From Catenuloplanes niger (GTDB lineage: Bacteria > Actinomycetota > Actinomycetes > Mycobacteriales > Micromonosporaceae): a DNA stretch of 64,000 bases. Below are positions 32,748 through 40,541 of the stretch, one piece after another. Positions within the stretch are counted from its first letter, which is position 1; each line of letters begins with the position of its first letter. A program made the translations under genes and the position numbers. The DNA is taken from the NCBI RefSeq assembly GCF_031458255.1, contig NZ_JAVDYC010000001.1, positions 1,302,001-1,366,000 on the forward strand. Reading direction: 5' to 3'. The notes under the pieces were generated by a model. It had not been told where the DNA came from, searched no databases, and saw only the letters and a list, made by a program, of their open reading frames with translations.

Positions 32748-34310
32748 TCAGCGAACCACCGTCAGCGCTATGTCGTCCTCCGCGTGTTCCGTGTAGCGAT
32801 CCAGCAACAGGTCGCAGAGCTGTTCCGCGTCGAGGTCCTGCCGGCCGGTGAGCGTCTCCATCAGGTCGCGCATCGACTCGTCGAACGTGACTCCGCGGCG
32901 CTCGATCAGCCCGTCGGTGTACAGCACGACCGCCGCGCCCGGTGCCAGCGTGATCTCGTGGTCGGTGCGGGCCGGCGGATCCGTCACGCCGAGCAGGATC
33001 TCGGGTGGCCGGCGCAGCAGTTCCACGGTGCCGTCCGGGTGCAGCAGCACCGGTGGTGGGTGGCCGGCGTTCGACCAGCGGAACGTGCGCCGGCCCGGCT
33101 CGTCGCGGAACTGGCCGAGCACGACCGTGACGAAGCGGTCGACGCCGAGGCCGATCATCGCGTCGTTGAGCGCGCCGAGCAGCTGGGACGGCGGCCGTTC
33201 GACGGTGTAGGCGATGCCGCGCAGCATGTTGCGGATCTGGGCCATCGCGGCCGCGGCGGCCCGGTCGTGCCCGGTCACGTCGCCGATGACGACGGTGTGC
33301 AGGCCGTCCACCAGCTGGAACGCGTCGTACCAGTCGCCGCCGATGTGCGCCTGTGCGATCGACGTGCGGTAACGGACCGCGACCCGCAGGTTGTCCGGTT
33401 GTGCCGCGTGGGTGAGCAGGCTGTCCTGCAGCGCCTCGGACATCGCCCGTTCCATCGACGCGAGCAGCCGTTCGGCCTGCCGGACCTGGAGCCGGTCCAG
33501 TACGTGCGAGAGCGCGCCGCCGATCAGCCGCAGGAAGCCGAGGTACTGCTCGTCGACCGGCAGGTGCGGGCTGAGCGTCGCGGTGAGCTGTCCGGCGCCG
33601 TCGCCGAGCCGGACCCGGGCGACGGTGCCGTCCACGGTCACCTGGGTCGACGACGGGGCCGGGGAGGCGGTCGCCCGCCAGGTGTCCGGGGCCCATGACT
33701 CGGGTGCGGTCACGGAGAACGTGACGTCGGCCAGGTCGGCGGGGGCGGACCGCAGCACCGGCAGTGCCCGGTCGAGCAGCGCGGCCCGGTCCTCCACGTC
33801 GGCGAGCCGTTCGGAGAGCCGGTGGAGCAGCGCCAGCCGGCGGTTGCCGATCACCCGGTCGGTCGTCTCGGACGCGATGTCGATCACGCCTTCGACCGCG
33901 CCGTCCGGGCTCGCGACCGCGGAGTAGGAGAACGTGAAGAACGTCTCCTCGAGGAAGCCGCGCCGGTCCAGCAGCAACCGCAGGTCGTCGGCCCAGGTGG
34001 CGCGCTCGCCGGCGGCCCTGTCCAGCATCGGGCCGATCGTGTCCCAGATCTCCGGGAAGACGTCACGGGCCGGGCGGCCGAGCGCGGCCGGGTGCTTGTC
34101 CGCGATCATCTGCACGTACGCCTCGTTGTAGACCAGCACGTACTCCGGGCCCCACAACAGCGTGACCGCGAACCGGGTGCGCAGCGCCATCCGTACCGTC
34201 GCGATCAGCGTCGGGCTCCATGACGAGACCGGCCCGAGCGGAGTCGCCGCCCAGTCCACCGCGGCATACGCCTCGCGCAGCGACCCGGCCGACTCGAAAA
34301 CATCTTCCAC
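32748..34310 (-). CDS. PAS-domain PPM/SpoIIE-type serine phosphatase
   Basis: A 520-residue signalling phosphatase. An N-terminal PAS fold (about 30-155, LVYNEAYVQMIADKHPAALG, then DVFPEIWDTIG) is followed by a helical/GAF-like region (about 160-300) and a SpoIIE PP2C domain (about 300-520). Metal-binding aspartates appear in IGGDWYDAFQL, VIGDVTGHDRAAA, VVLYTDGLIE and EDDIALTVV. Such proteins dephosphorylate anti-anti-sigma factors of the STAS type in partner-switching; no such gene is nearby, so the partner is elsewhere. The start ATG lies just downstream of a CAGGAGAAAA-like sequence on the minus strand. The PAS domain suggests control by redox, light or a small ligand. Confidence 0.9.
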   Translation of the reverse strand: MEDVFESAGSLREAYAAVDWAATPLGPVSSWSPTLIATVRMALRTRFAVTLLWGPEYVLVYNEAYVQMIADKHPAALGRPARDVFPEIWDTIGPMLDRAAGERATWADDLRLLLDRRGFLEETFFTFSYSAVASPDGAVEGVIDIASETTDRVIGNRRLALLHRLSERLADVEDRAALLDRALPVLRSAPADLADVTFSVTAPESWAPDTWRATASPAPSSTQVTVDGTVARVRLGDGAGQLTATLSPHLPVDEQYLGFLRLIGGALSHVLDRLQVRQAERLLASMERAMSEALQDSLLTHAAQPDNLRVAVRYRTSIAQAHIGGDWYDAFQLVDGLHTVVIGDVTGHDRAAAAAMAQIRNMLRGIAYTVERPPSQLLGALNDAMIGLGVDRFVTVVLGQFRDEPGRRTFRWSNAGHPPPVLLHPDGTVELLRRPPEILLGVTDPPARTDHEITLAPGAAVVLYTDGLIERRGVTFDESMRDLMETLTGRQDLDAEQLCDLLLDRYTEHAEDDIALTVVR

Positions 34311-34409
34311 CAGGAGAAAATAGCCCTGTTACCGCCGACCGGGTGTCGGTGCGGGCCGGACATCGACGGAATACCATGCCGGATACGTCCGTCGATCGGG
34401 GGCCTGGGG

Positions 34410-35156
34410 ATGACCGACGCGCTGGAGTTCGGTGTGCTGGGGCCGCTGCGGATGTGGCCGCCGGGCGCCGATGCCACGCTGACCGCGCCGCGGCTGCGCG
34501 GCCTGTTGACGCTGCTGCTGGTGGAGCCGGAGCCGGTGCCGGTCGGGCAGGCCGCGGCCGCGTGCGGCGGGCGGGGCACGGCCGGGCCGGTGCACGTGGC
34601 GATCCACCGGCTGCGGCGCTGGCTGCGCGAGCACGGCGGGCCGCGGCTGGAGCTGACGCCGGCCGGCTACCGGCTGGACGTACCGGCGGAGGCGGTGGAT
34701 GCGGGCCGGTTCCGGCGGCTGGTCGCGGACGGGCGGGCCCGGCGGGACACCGGCACGCTGATCGAGGCGCTGGAACTGTGGCGTGGCCCGGTCGCGGCCG
34801 ACGCGCCGCACACCCTGCGGCAGCGGTACGCGGTGCGCACGCTGGACCGGGTGCGCCGCGAGGTGACCACGGAGGTCGCGACCGCGTGCCTGGCCGACGG
34901 CACCGCGCACCGGTCGCTGCCGCTGGTCGAGCGGATGGCCGAGTCCGCACCGCTGGACGAGCTGGCCCAGTCGCTGCGCGCGCTCACGCTCGCCGCCTGC
35001 GGCCTGCAGGCGGAGGCACTGGACGTGATCACCCGGACCACCCGGCTGCTCGCCGAGGAGCTGGGCGTGGACGCGGGACAGCACCTGGCGGAGGCCCGTC
35101 TCCGGGTCCTCCGCCAGGACTATGCTCAGTTGCCGTTGATCAACCACATGGCGTAG
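34410..35156 (+). CDS. SARP-like (AfsR/BTAD) transcriptional regulator
   Basis: A 248-residue regulator with the compact SARP layout. An N-terminal OmpR-like winged helix (about 5-90; FGVLGPLRMWPPG, TAPRLRGLLTLLLVEP, VAIHRLRRWLREHGG, LELTPAGYRLDV) is followed by the bacterial transcriptional activation domain (about 97-245; DAGRFRRLVADGRARRDTG, ALTLAACGLQAEALDVI). No NB-ARC or TPR extension. SARPs normally activate specialised-metabolism genes, but none is adjacent; its neighbour is the large cellulase gene, whose 3' end it overlaps by 31 bp convergently. GTG/ATG choice: the ATG at 34410 has GGGG spacing of a few bases. Confidence 0.87.
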   Translation: MTDALEFGVLGPLRMWPPGADATLTAPRLRGLLTLLLVEPEPVPVGQAAAACGGRGTAGPVHVAIHRLRRWLREHGGPRLELTPAGYRLDVPAEAVDAGRFRRLVADGRARRDTGTLIEALELWRGPVAADAPHTLRQRYAVRTLDRVRREVTTEVATACLADGTAHRSLPLVERMAESAPLDELAQSLRALTLAACGLQAEALDVITRTTRLLAEELGVDAGQHLAEARLRVLRQDYAQLPLINHMA

Positions 35157-38100
35157 TCGGGGCTGAACGTACCGGCGGGCAGCCCTTCGATCCGGCCGCA
35201 GTCCGCGCCGTCGGAGTCACCCGGGACCTTCAGCCAGAGCAGCATCTCCGCGCCGGAGGCGTTCAGCCGCGAGGTCGGGCCGAGCTTGACGCCGGTCGGG
35301 TTGCACCAGTCGCCCTTGTGCCCGTTGCCGTTGCGGCTGGTGTCGATCACGAACGGCTTGGGCGAGGCCAGGGCCGCGTTGATGTCGTTCGCGTAGGTGG
35401 TGGAGTTCGCGGTGGGCCAGAAGTTCGACGTGTTCACCGCGAAGCCGTGCGCGTTCGTGATCCCGGCCCGGCCCAGCCGCTCCGCCATCGTCGCCGCCGC
35501 GACCCAGCCGGCGTTACCCGCGTCGACATACGTCCAGACCTGCCCGCCGAACGCGTTCACCGCGTGCGTGACCAGCCCGAACCGCTCGGTGATCTGCGCC
35601 TCGGAGAGGCAGTCGAGCTGGGTCACCGCGTCCGGTTCGATGACCACGACGGCCGGTCGTCCCGCGACGCCCGCGGCGAAGTCGGTCATCCACTGCCGGT
35701 ACGCGGCCGCGTTCGCCGCGCCACCGGCGGACTGGCCTTCGCAGTCGCGCTTCGGGATGTTGTAGGCGACCAGGATCGGCACCTTCCCCGCGGCGGTCGC
35801 GCCGTCGAGGTAGGCGTCGGTGGCCGCCTCGATGTCACCGCTCCAGTCGCCGAACCAGCGCGCACCCGGGTGCTCGGCCAGATTCTCGCGGATCGTCGCG
35901 GCGCGCGCGTCGTCCGGGTTCTCCGCCACCCAGGCCAGCGGGTTCGAGTCCGGGTCGGTGTAGAAGCCGTTCGCGGCCGCGATCTGCCCCGGGGTCTGCC
36001 CGGCCGGCGGCGTGATGTCCCGGACCCAGTCACCGGCGAGCGGCCGGTCGCCGTTCGCCCCGAAGGTGAACTCGGCGTAGTCGGCGTTGCCGGACGCGTT
36101 GGTGTTCTTCAGGAACCAGCTGTTCGGTGCCCGGAACACGCCCACGGTGTCCGTCCCGTCGCCGTTCCAGTCGCCGACCACCGGCTTGTCACCGGCGCTG
36201 CCGTAGACGAACGGGGTCTCCGACACCGTGTTCGCCAGCTCGTCGCGCAGCGCGAACCGGCGCTCGGACGCCCGGTGCCAGCCGAGGCCGTCCGTGCCGT
36301 CTCCGTCCCAGTCACCGCTCAGGATGGTGTCGCCGACCGCACCGATCTTGACGCTCTTCTCGGACGCGCCCGGCGAGTTCGTGTTCCGGATCCGGACGGT
36401 CTGGTCACCGGGCCGCCAGGTGGCGAACGTGTCCTTGCCGTCACCGTCCCAGTCGCCGGCCAGCGGCACGTCGGAACTGGTCGCGAGCGTGGACACGTAG
36501 GAGACGTCGGGGTTGCCGGTGCCGCTGAACGCGTTCCGCAGGATCACGGTCCGGGTCGACGGCACCCAGAAGCCGATGCCGTCCACGCCGTCGCCGTCCC
36601 AGTCGCCGACGAACGCGATCGAGCCGGGCTGGACCTGGACCTGGGCGTTCGCGGTGCCGGTCGACAGGCTGTTCCGGGCGTACACGATGTTCGCCGACGA
36701 CCGGTGGACGGCGATCGTGTCCCGCTTGCGCGGTCCCGGCTCGGGCTCCGGGTCCGGGCCGGTGCCGCCGCCGCCCTTGCCGAGCAGTGCGAACGCCAGC
36801 AGGCCGGTGGCCGTGAAGTCGATCGCGGGCTCGTTGCTCATCCACGCCTCGGTGTCGTCCAGGTACCGGGCACCGTTGCCGGAGAACGCCGCGTACCGGT
36901 CCACGCCGTCCGCCGGGCAGGAGTCGCTGGTCTCCAGGCCGTCGAACACCCGCTCACCGTTCGGGCCGTTGACCGCGGCCCCGGTCAGGATGGCGCCGGT
37001 GCCGTCCGGGCTTCCGTTCAGGTCCGCGACCTGGTGGTGCGGGCACACCGGGAACGTGTCACCGACGCCGATGATCAGCGACAGGCCCCAGGGGTTGCCG
37101 CCGAGCGCCCAGTTCGCCTGCGACTGCACGAAGTTCGCGTACGTGTTCGTGCCGCTGACCTGGTCGTACCGGTGCGCCTGGGCGATCAGCCCCATCGTGT
37201 ACGAGGTCGAGTCGTAGTTCGTGTACTCCGCACCGGCACCGAACCGGTCCGTCTGCGCCCGGGTGACGGCCGCGTCCAGCCGGGCCCGCTGGTGGCTGAG
37301 CAGCGCCTCCGGGGTGACCGCCAGGCCGGTGGCGCCGGCCGCCTCGATCTCCTCGGCCAGGTCGGGCAGCGCGATGCCGCCCACGTCGTAGAGGTTCAGC
37401 GTGCTGCCGCCGTCGGCCATGTAGTTCGCCGCGTGCTGCGCGGCCAGGCTGAGCCAGGTGCCGGCGCGGGGGTCGCCGAGCGCGCGGGCCGCCCGGGCGA
37501 GCTCCGTCGCGCCGTACGCCATGTCGTCGCGCCAGACCGTCTCCGGGTAGAACGACCACGGGTACGACGTGACCAGCGGCGACGGCGGGTTGACGTACTG
37601 CGCCTTGGCGTAGATCGCGGCCGCCTTCGCCAGGTCCTCCGCCGCCCGGGCCGGGTCGTCGGCCGCGTGCAGCTGCGCGGAGAGGGCGAACGCGGCGGAG
37701 ACCCGCCCGGCCAGGTTCGGGCTGATCTGCCCGCCGGGCGCGTTGGCGCGCAGCACCGGCCGGTAGCGCAGGTAGTAGAAACCCTTCCCGGCCGGGTCCT
37801 GGATGTCGTGGTCGCTCTCGGGCAGCCGCCACTTCTCGTGGTCGCCCTTGAAGTCGCCGTTGCCACCGCCGAGACCGACCTGGACGTAGAGCACCTCGCT
37901 GCCCTCGTCCCACATCTTGTCCAGCCAGTCCATCGCGTGGTCGATCTCGGCCGCGCGGGCCGGGTCGGCGCTGCCGGACCGCTCGGCGATCTGCAGCGCG
38001 CCGACCGCGTACGCGGTGGTGTGGGTGAACTTCAGGTAGTCGCCGGCGTCGAACCAGCCGCCGGAGACGTCCACCTTCGCCGCGTTGCGGATCGGTGTGA

Positions 38101-38656
38101 GGGTGCCCTGGATCGTGTCGCTGCCGTCCTGGAACACCGGCACGTTGTAGACGGTCGCGGACACGTCCTCCGGGTGCGCGGCCTGCCGGCCCAGTGCGCC
38201 GGGGACGACGTTCGCGCCGTCGCGTTGCACCTGGAAGAACTGGCTCATCGCGCGCGAGACCGGTGCGTAGAGGTCCGCCCGGGCGGCGATCTCGAACGTC
38301 GGCGACGTACCCACGCCGGTGATCTGGATCGTGTAGCTGCCCGGCGCGGTCACGGCCGAGAAGTCGATCGGCCAGACCGCGGTGTACCCGCTGTTCCAGG
38401 AGCCGCGGCTGTTGCCGGTGGTGCCGGACAGCACGGTCGCGCCCGCCGCGTCGACGACCCGGAACGCGGGCCTCGCCTGCGCGGTCGTCCCCATCAGGTA
38501 GGCGATCTTCTCCTGCCCGGCCTGGTAGCCGACCTGGTTGAGCCGGATGTACGAGGTCACGGCCGCGGCCGCGGGCGACGGTGTGACGGTCAGGCCCCCG
38601 GCCGCCAGCAGCAGGGCTGCGGCGAGGGCGGTGGCGGTTCGTACCGGTGGTCTCAT
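35126..38656 (-). CDS. Secreted bifunctional cellulase: GH9 + FG-GAP-like repeats + GH6
   Basis: A 1176-residue exported protein: signal peptide (about 1-34); CelD-type N-terminal Ig domain (about 35-125, SYIRLNQVGYQAGQEKIAYL); GH9 catalytic domain (about 130-630) with VSGGWFDAGDYLKFTH carrying the Asp pair, GGNPWGLSLIIG, PHHQ and the acid Glu in NEPAIDFTATGLLAFAL; a linker of four GDWDGDG-type FG-GAP/VCBS repeats plus a partial one (about 640-890); and a GH6 domain (about 895-1176) with RWFGDWSGDI, ILVAYNIPKRDC, VVIEPDAVTQL and WLKVPGDSDG. Expected to combine endoglucanase and cellobiohydrolase-like action on cellulose. The ATG at 38656 follows GGGGAC by 6 nt; the frame continues upstream through the sulfatase gene but that part is not protein-like. 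A CelR-like operator lies 26 bp upstream. Confidence 0.93.
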   Translation of the reverse strand: MRPPVRTATALAAALLLAAGGLTVTPSPAAAAVTSYIRLNQVGYQAGQEKIAYLMGTTAQARPAFRVVDAAGATVLSGTTGNSRGSWNSGYTAVWPIDFSAVTAPGSYTIQITGVGTSPTFEIAARADLYAPVSRAMSQFFQVQRDGANVVPGALGRQAAHPEDVSATVYNVPVFQDGSDTIQGTLTPIRNAAKVDVSGGWFDAGDYLKFTHTTAYAVGALQIAERSGSADPARAAEIDHAMDWLDKMWDEGSEVLYVQVGLGGGNGDFKGDHEKWRLPESDHDIQDPAGKGFYYLRYRPVLRANAPGGQISPNLAGRVSAAFALSAQLHAADDPARAAEDLAKAAAIYAKAQYVNPPSPLVTSYPWSFYPETVWRDDMAYGATELARAARALGDPRAGTWLSLAAQHAANYMADGGSTLNLYDVGGIALPDLAEEIEAAGATGLAVTPEALLSHQRARLDAAVTRAQTDRFGAGAEYTNYDSTSYTMGLIAQAHRYDQVSGTNTYANFVQSQANWALGGNPWGLSLIIGVGDTFPVCPHHQVADLNGSPDGTGAILTGAAVNGPNGERVFDGLETSDSCPADGVDRYAAFSGNGARYLDDTEAWMSNEPAIDFTATGLLAFALLGKGGGGTGPDPEPEPGPRKRDTIAVHRSSANIVYARNSLSTGTANAQVQVQPGSIAFVGDWDGDGVDGIGFWVPSTRTVILRNAFSGTGNPDVSYVSTLATSSDVPLAGDWDGDGKDTFATWRPGDQTVRIRNTNSPGASEKSVKIGAVGDTILSGDWDGDGTDGLGWHRASERRFALRDELANTVSETPFVYGSAGDKPVVGDWNGDGTDTVGVFRAPNSWFLKNTNASGNADYAEFTFGANGDRPLAGDWVRDITPPAGQTPGQIAAANGFYTDPDSNPLAWVAENPDDARAATIRENLAEHPGARWFGDWSGDIEAATDAYLDGATAAGKVPILVAYNIPKRDCEGQSAGGAANAAAYRQWMTDFAAGVAGRPAVVVIEPDAVTQLDCLSEAQITERFGLVTHAVNAFGGQVWTYVDAGNAGWVAAATMAERLGRAGITNAHGFAVNTSNFWPTANSTTYANDINAALASPKPFVIDTSRNGNGHKGDWCNPTGVKLGPTSRLNASGAEMLLWLKVPGDSDGADCGRIEGLPAGTFSPDYAMWLINGN

Positions 38657-38681
38657 GGGTGTCCCCGTTGCTCGGAGGGCG

Positions 38682-38695
38682 TGGAAACGCTCACC
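38682..38695 (-). promoter_or_regulatory. LacI-type (CelR/CebR-like) operator candidate upstream of the cellulase
   Basis: Minus strand GGTGAGCGTTTCCA matches 10 of 14 positions of the CelR/CebR box TGGGAGCGCTCCCA, including the core GAGCG-T and the CCA end. It lies 26 bp upstream of the cellulase ATG, a repressor position for cellobiose-induced genes. The symmetry is imperfect, so confidence is moderate. Confidence 0.45.
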
Positions 38696-38739
38696 TGAAG
38701 CTAGGAAGGGGGGACTTACCGACGGCTTACCGATGTCTT

Positions 38740-40332
38740 TCAGGCACGCACCATCGCGGCCTTGTCGCAGGCCACGCGGCCCCGGCAGGCCACCAGCGCG
38801 GTCAGCGCCGCGTCCATCGCGGCCCGGCGGGCCGGGCTGAGCGCCGCCGCGGTGTTGCGCAACTGGTGCGGGTCGGTGCGGCGGTCGTAGAACTCGCGTG
38901 CGCCGTTCGCATATCTCACGAACGTCCACTCCGGAGTCCGGAGTGCCACATAGGACTCCGGAATCACCTTCTGCCGGTCCGGATCGTCCGGACGTGACTC
39001 CGGACGGCGGTGCTCGACCAACGCGGCGGTTCGCCAACCGGAGCTCACGATACCGGAGTTCTCCGGAATTCCGGAGTCCCGCGGCATCCCGGAATACACC
39101 GGAATTCCGGAGGGGGTCAGTAGGAGCGGACCACGGCCGCCGACCGCGCCCGGCGGGGCCGGTGGTGAGGGCTCGCGTCCGGCGTCGCCCGCGGTGATCA
39201 GCGGCAGCAGGCTGCGGCCGTCCACGTCCGGCGGCGTGACCGCGCCGCCCAGCGCGTCGAACGTGGGCCGCAGATCGATGTTCGCCGCCGTCTCCGCGAC
39301 GGTCGCGCCCCGCCGCAGACCGGGACCGGACATGATCAGCGGCACCCGGACGTCCGTCTCGAACGCGGTCTGCTTGCCCACGGTGAGCCGGTACTGCCCG
39401 AGGTGGAACCCGTTGTCGGAGCTGAACACGAGCACGGTGTCGTCCGCGACGCCGGTCTCCACCAGCGCGGCCCGCAGTCCGCCGATCATCCGGTCGATCG
39501 ACAGCACCGACTGCGCCCGCTTGCGGTAGGCGTCGTCGATCCGGGCGATCTGGGCCGGCGTGAGCGGCGGCCGCGCGGCCAGCCACGGCGGTGGGTTCGC
39601 CGGCAGCCGGTCGAACGCCGGCCCGCGCGGCGCGGTCAGCCCGGGGAACGCGTGCGCGTCCTGCGGCGCCGGCGTGAACGGCGCGTGCGGCGAGAACGTG
39701 GAGATCTCCACCAGGAACGGCTGCTTGCGCTGCGCGGACGTGCGCACGAACGCCTCCGCCTTCGCGCCGAGCACCGCGGTGAGGTACTGCCCGCCGTACC
39801 CGCGGATCCGCCCGTTCTCGTTGAGCGTGTACCCGACCTGCGCGTACGCGTTGCCCGCGACCGCCCACTCGTCCCACCCCGGCGGCACGTGCCCGGACGC
39901 CGGGTCGTACCCGTTGAGGTACTTGCCGAACATCGCGGTGCGGTAGCCGGCCGCGCGCAGTCCGGTCGCGAACGTGTTCTCCTCGTTGCCGCGCCGCCGG
40001 AACACCGCGAACCCGCCGTCCGGCCCCGCGTTCGTGAACACCCCGGTGTTGTGCGGGAACTTGCCGGTCAGGATCGACGCGCGGGACGGGCAGCAGAGCG
40101 AGTCGGTGACCACGTAGTCGGTGAACGACACCCCCTCGGCCGCCAGCTTCCGCACCTGCGGCATGAACCGCAGCAGATCCACGGTCAGGTCGTCGGTCAG
40201 CACGAACACGATGTTCGGCCGCCCCACGGCCGCCCCCGGCGCCACCGGCTCCACCCGGGCCCCGGGCCCACACGTCACCGCCAGGCACAACGTCATCAAC
40301 GCCGCCCCGGCGCCCCGCAGCACAGACCTCAC
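38740..40332 (-). CDS. Secreted sulfatase (formylglycine-dependent)
   Basis: A 530-residue sulfatase with an N-terminal export signal (MRSVLRGAGAALMTLCLAV) and the alkaline-phosphatase fold. Metal-binding NIVFVLTDDLTVDLL; the formylglycine motif is CPSR inside DSLCCPSRASILTG; further blocks are YRTAMFGKYLNGY, FSPHAPFTP and VLVFSSDNGFHLGQYRL. It removes sulfate esters from glycans or aryl sulfates after formylglycine activation. Near residues 405-470 the chain has a low-complexity insertion with repeated SGIP/ENSGI units, encoded by DNA dense in TCCGGA. The GTG start follows GGGAG by 6 nt. Upstream of the cellulase on the same strand, 83 bp apart; a shared transcript is possible. Confidence 0.9.
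   Translation of the reverse strand: MRSVLRGAGAALMTLCLAVTCGPGARVEPVAPGAAVGRPNIVFVLTDDLTVDLLRFMPQVRKLAAEGVSFTDYVVTDSLCCPSRASILTGKFPHNTGVFTNAGPDGGFAVFRRRGNEENTFATGLRAAGYRTAMFGKYLNGYDPASGHVPPGWDEWAVAGNAYAQVGYTLNENGRIRGYGGQYLTAVLGAKAEAFVRTSAQRKQPFLVEISTFSPHAPFTPAPQDAHAFPGLTAPRGPAFDRLPANPPPWLAARPPLTPAQIARIDDAYRKRAQSVLSIDRMIGGLRAALVETGVADDTVLVFSSDNGFHLGQYRLTVGKQTAFETDVRVPLIMSGPGLRRGATVAETAANIDLRPTFDALGGAVTPPDVDGRSLLPLITAGDAGREPSPPAPPGAVGGRGPLLLTPSGIPVYSGMPRDSGIPENSGIVSSGWRTAALVEHRRPESRPDDPDRQKVIPESYVALRTPEWTFVRYANGAREFYDRRTDPHQLRNTAAALSPARRAAMDAALTALVACRGRVACDKAAMVRA
38930..39111. repeat. Cluster of nine TCCGGA hexamers inside the sulfatase gene
   Basis: TCCGGA occurs at 38930, 38937, 38957, 38978, 38987, 38999, 39062, 39070 and 39106, nine times in 182 bp, with several near-copies (ACCGGA, TCCCGGA) and two CCGGAATTCCGGA palindromes. 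It encodes the low-complexity insertion of the sulfatase. It looks like a local short-repeat expansion. Confidence 0.8.
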
Positions 40333-40454
40333 CGATCACTCCCTCCGACAAAGCCGACAATAGGCCCGGAAAGGGCGCGCGGGGCGGAGGTCGATCGGGG
40401 CGTCCGATAGCGATCCTTCTGTGCCGTTTATCGACGGGAAACGAAACCGAAACC

Positions 40455-40483
40455 TTGACAAGGGTGCAGGCCATTCATAGCCT
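40455..40483 (+). promoter_or_regulatory. Consensus-like promoter of the rhamnogalacturonan lyase gene
   Basis: TTGACA (40455-40460), 17-bp spacer, TAGCCT (40478-40483), giving a leader of about 50 nt before the ATG at 40542. GAAACGA (40438-40444) upstream and its complement TCGTTTC (40497-40503) downstream flank the promoter and could be paired regulator sites. Confidence 0.6.
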
Positions 40484-40541
40484 TCACGCCATTAAATCGT
40501 TTCATCAACCGCCCGGTAGCCCGCTTCGACGAGGAGACCTG

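Noticed and set aside
34220-38698. Very long open frame (about 1490 codons) on the plus strand opposite the cellulase
   Set aside because: Shadow of codon bias in high-GC DNA: the translation is Arg/Val/Gly-rich without domains, while the opposite strand gives complete GH9 and GH6 folds.
38657-40474. Cellulase frame staying open upstream to 40474, suggesting a 1782-residue protein
   Set aside because: The upstream part overlaps the sulfatase in another frame, is low complexity, and the real start at 38656 has a ribosome site followed by a signal peptide.
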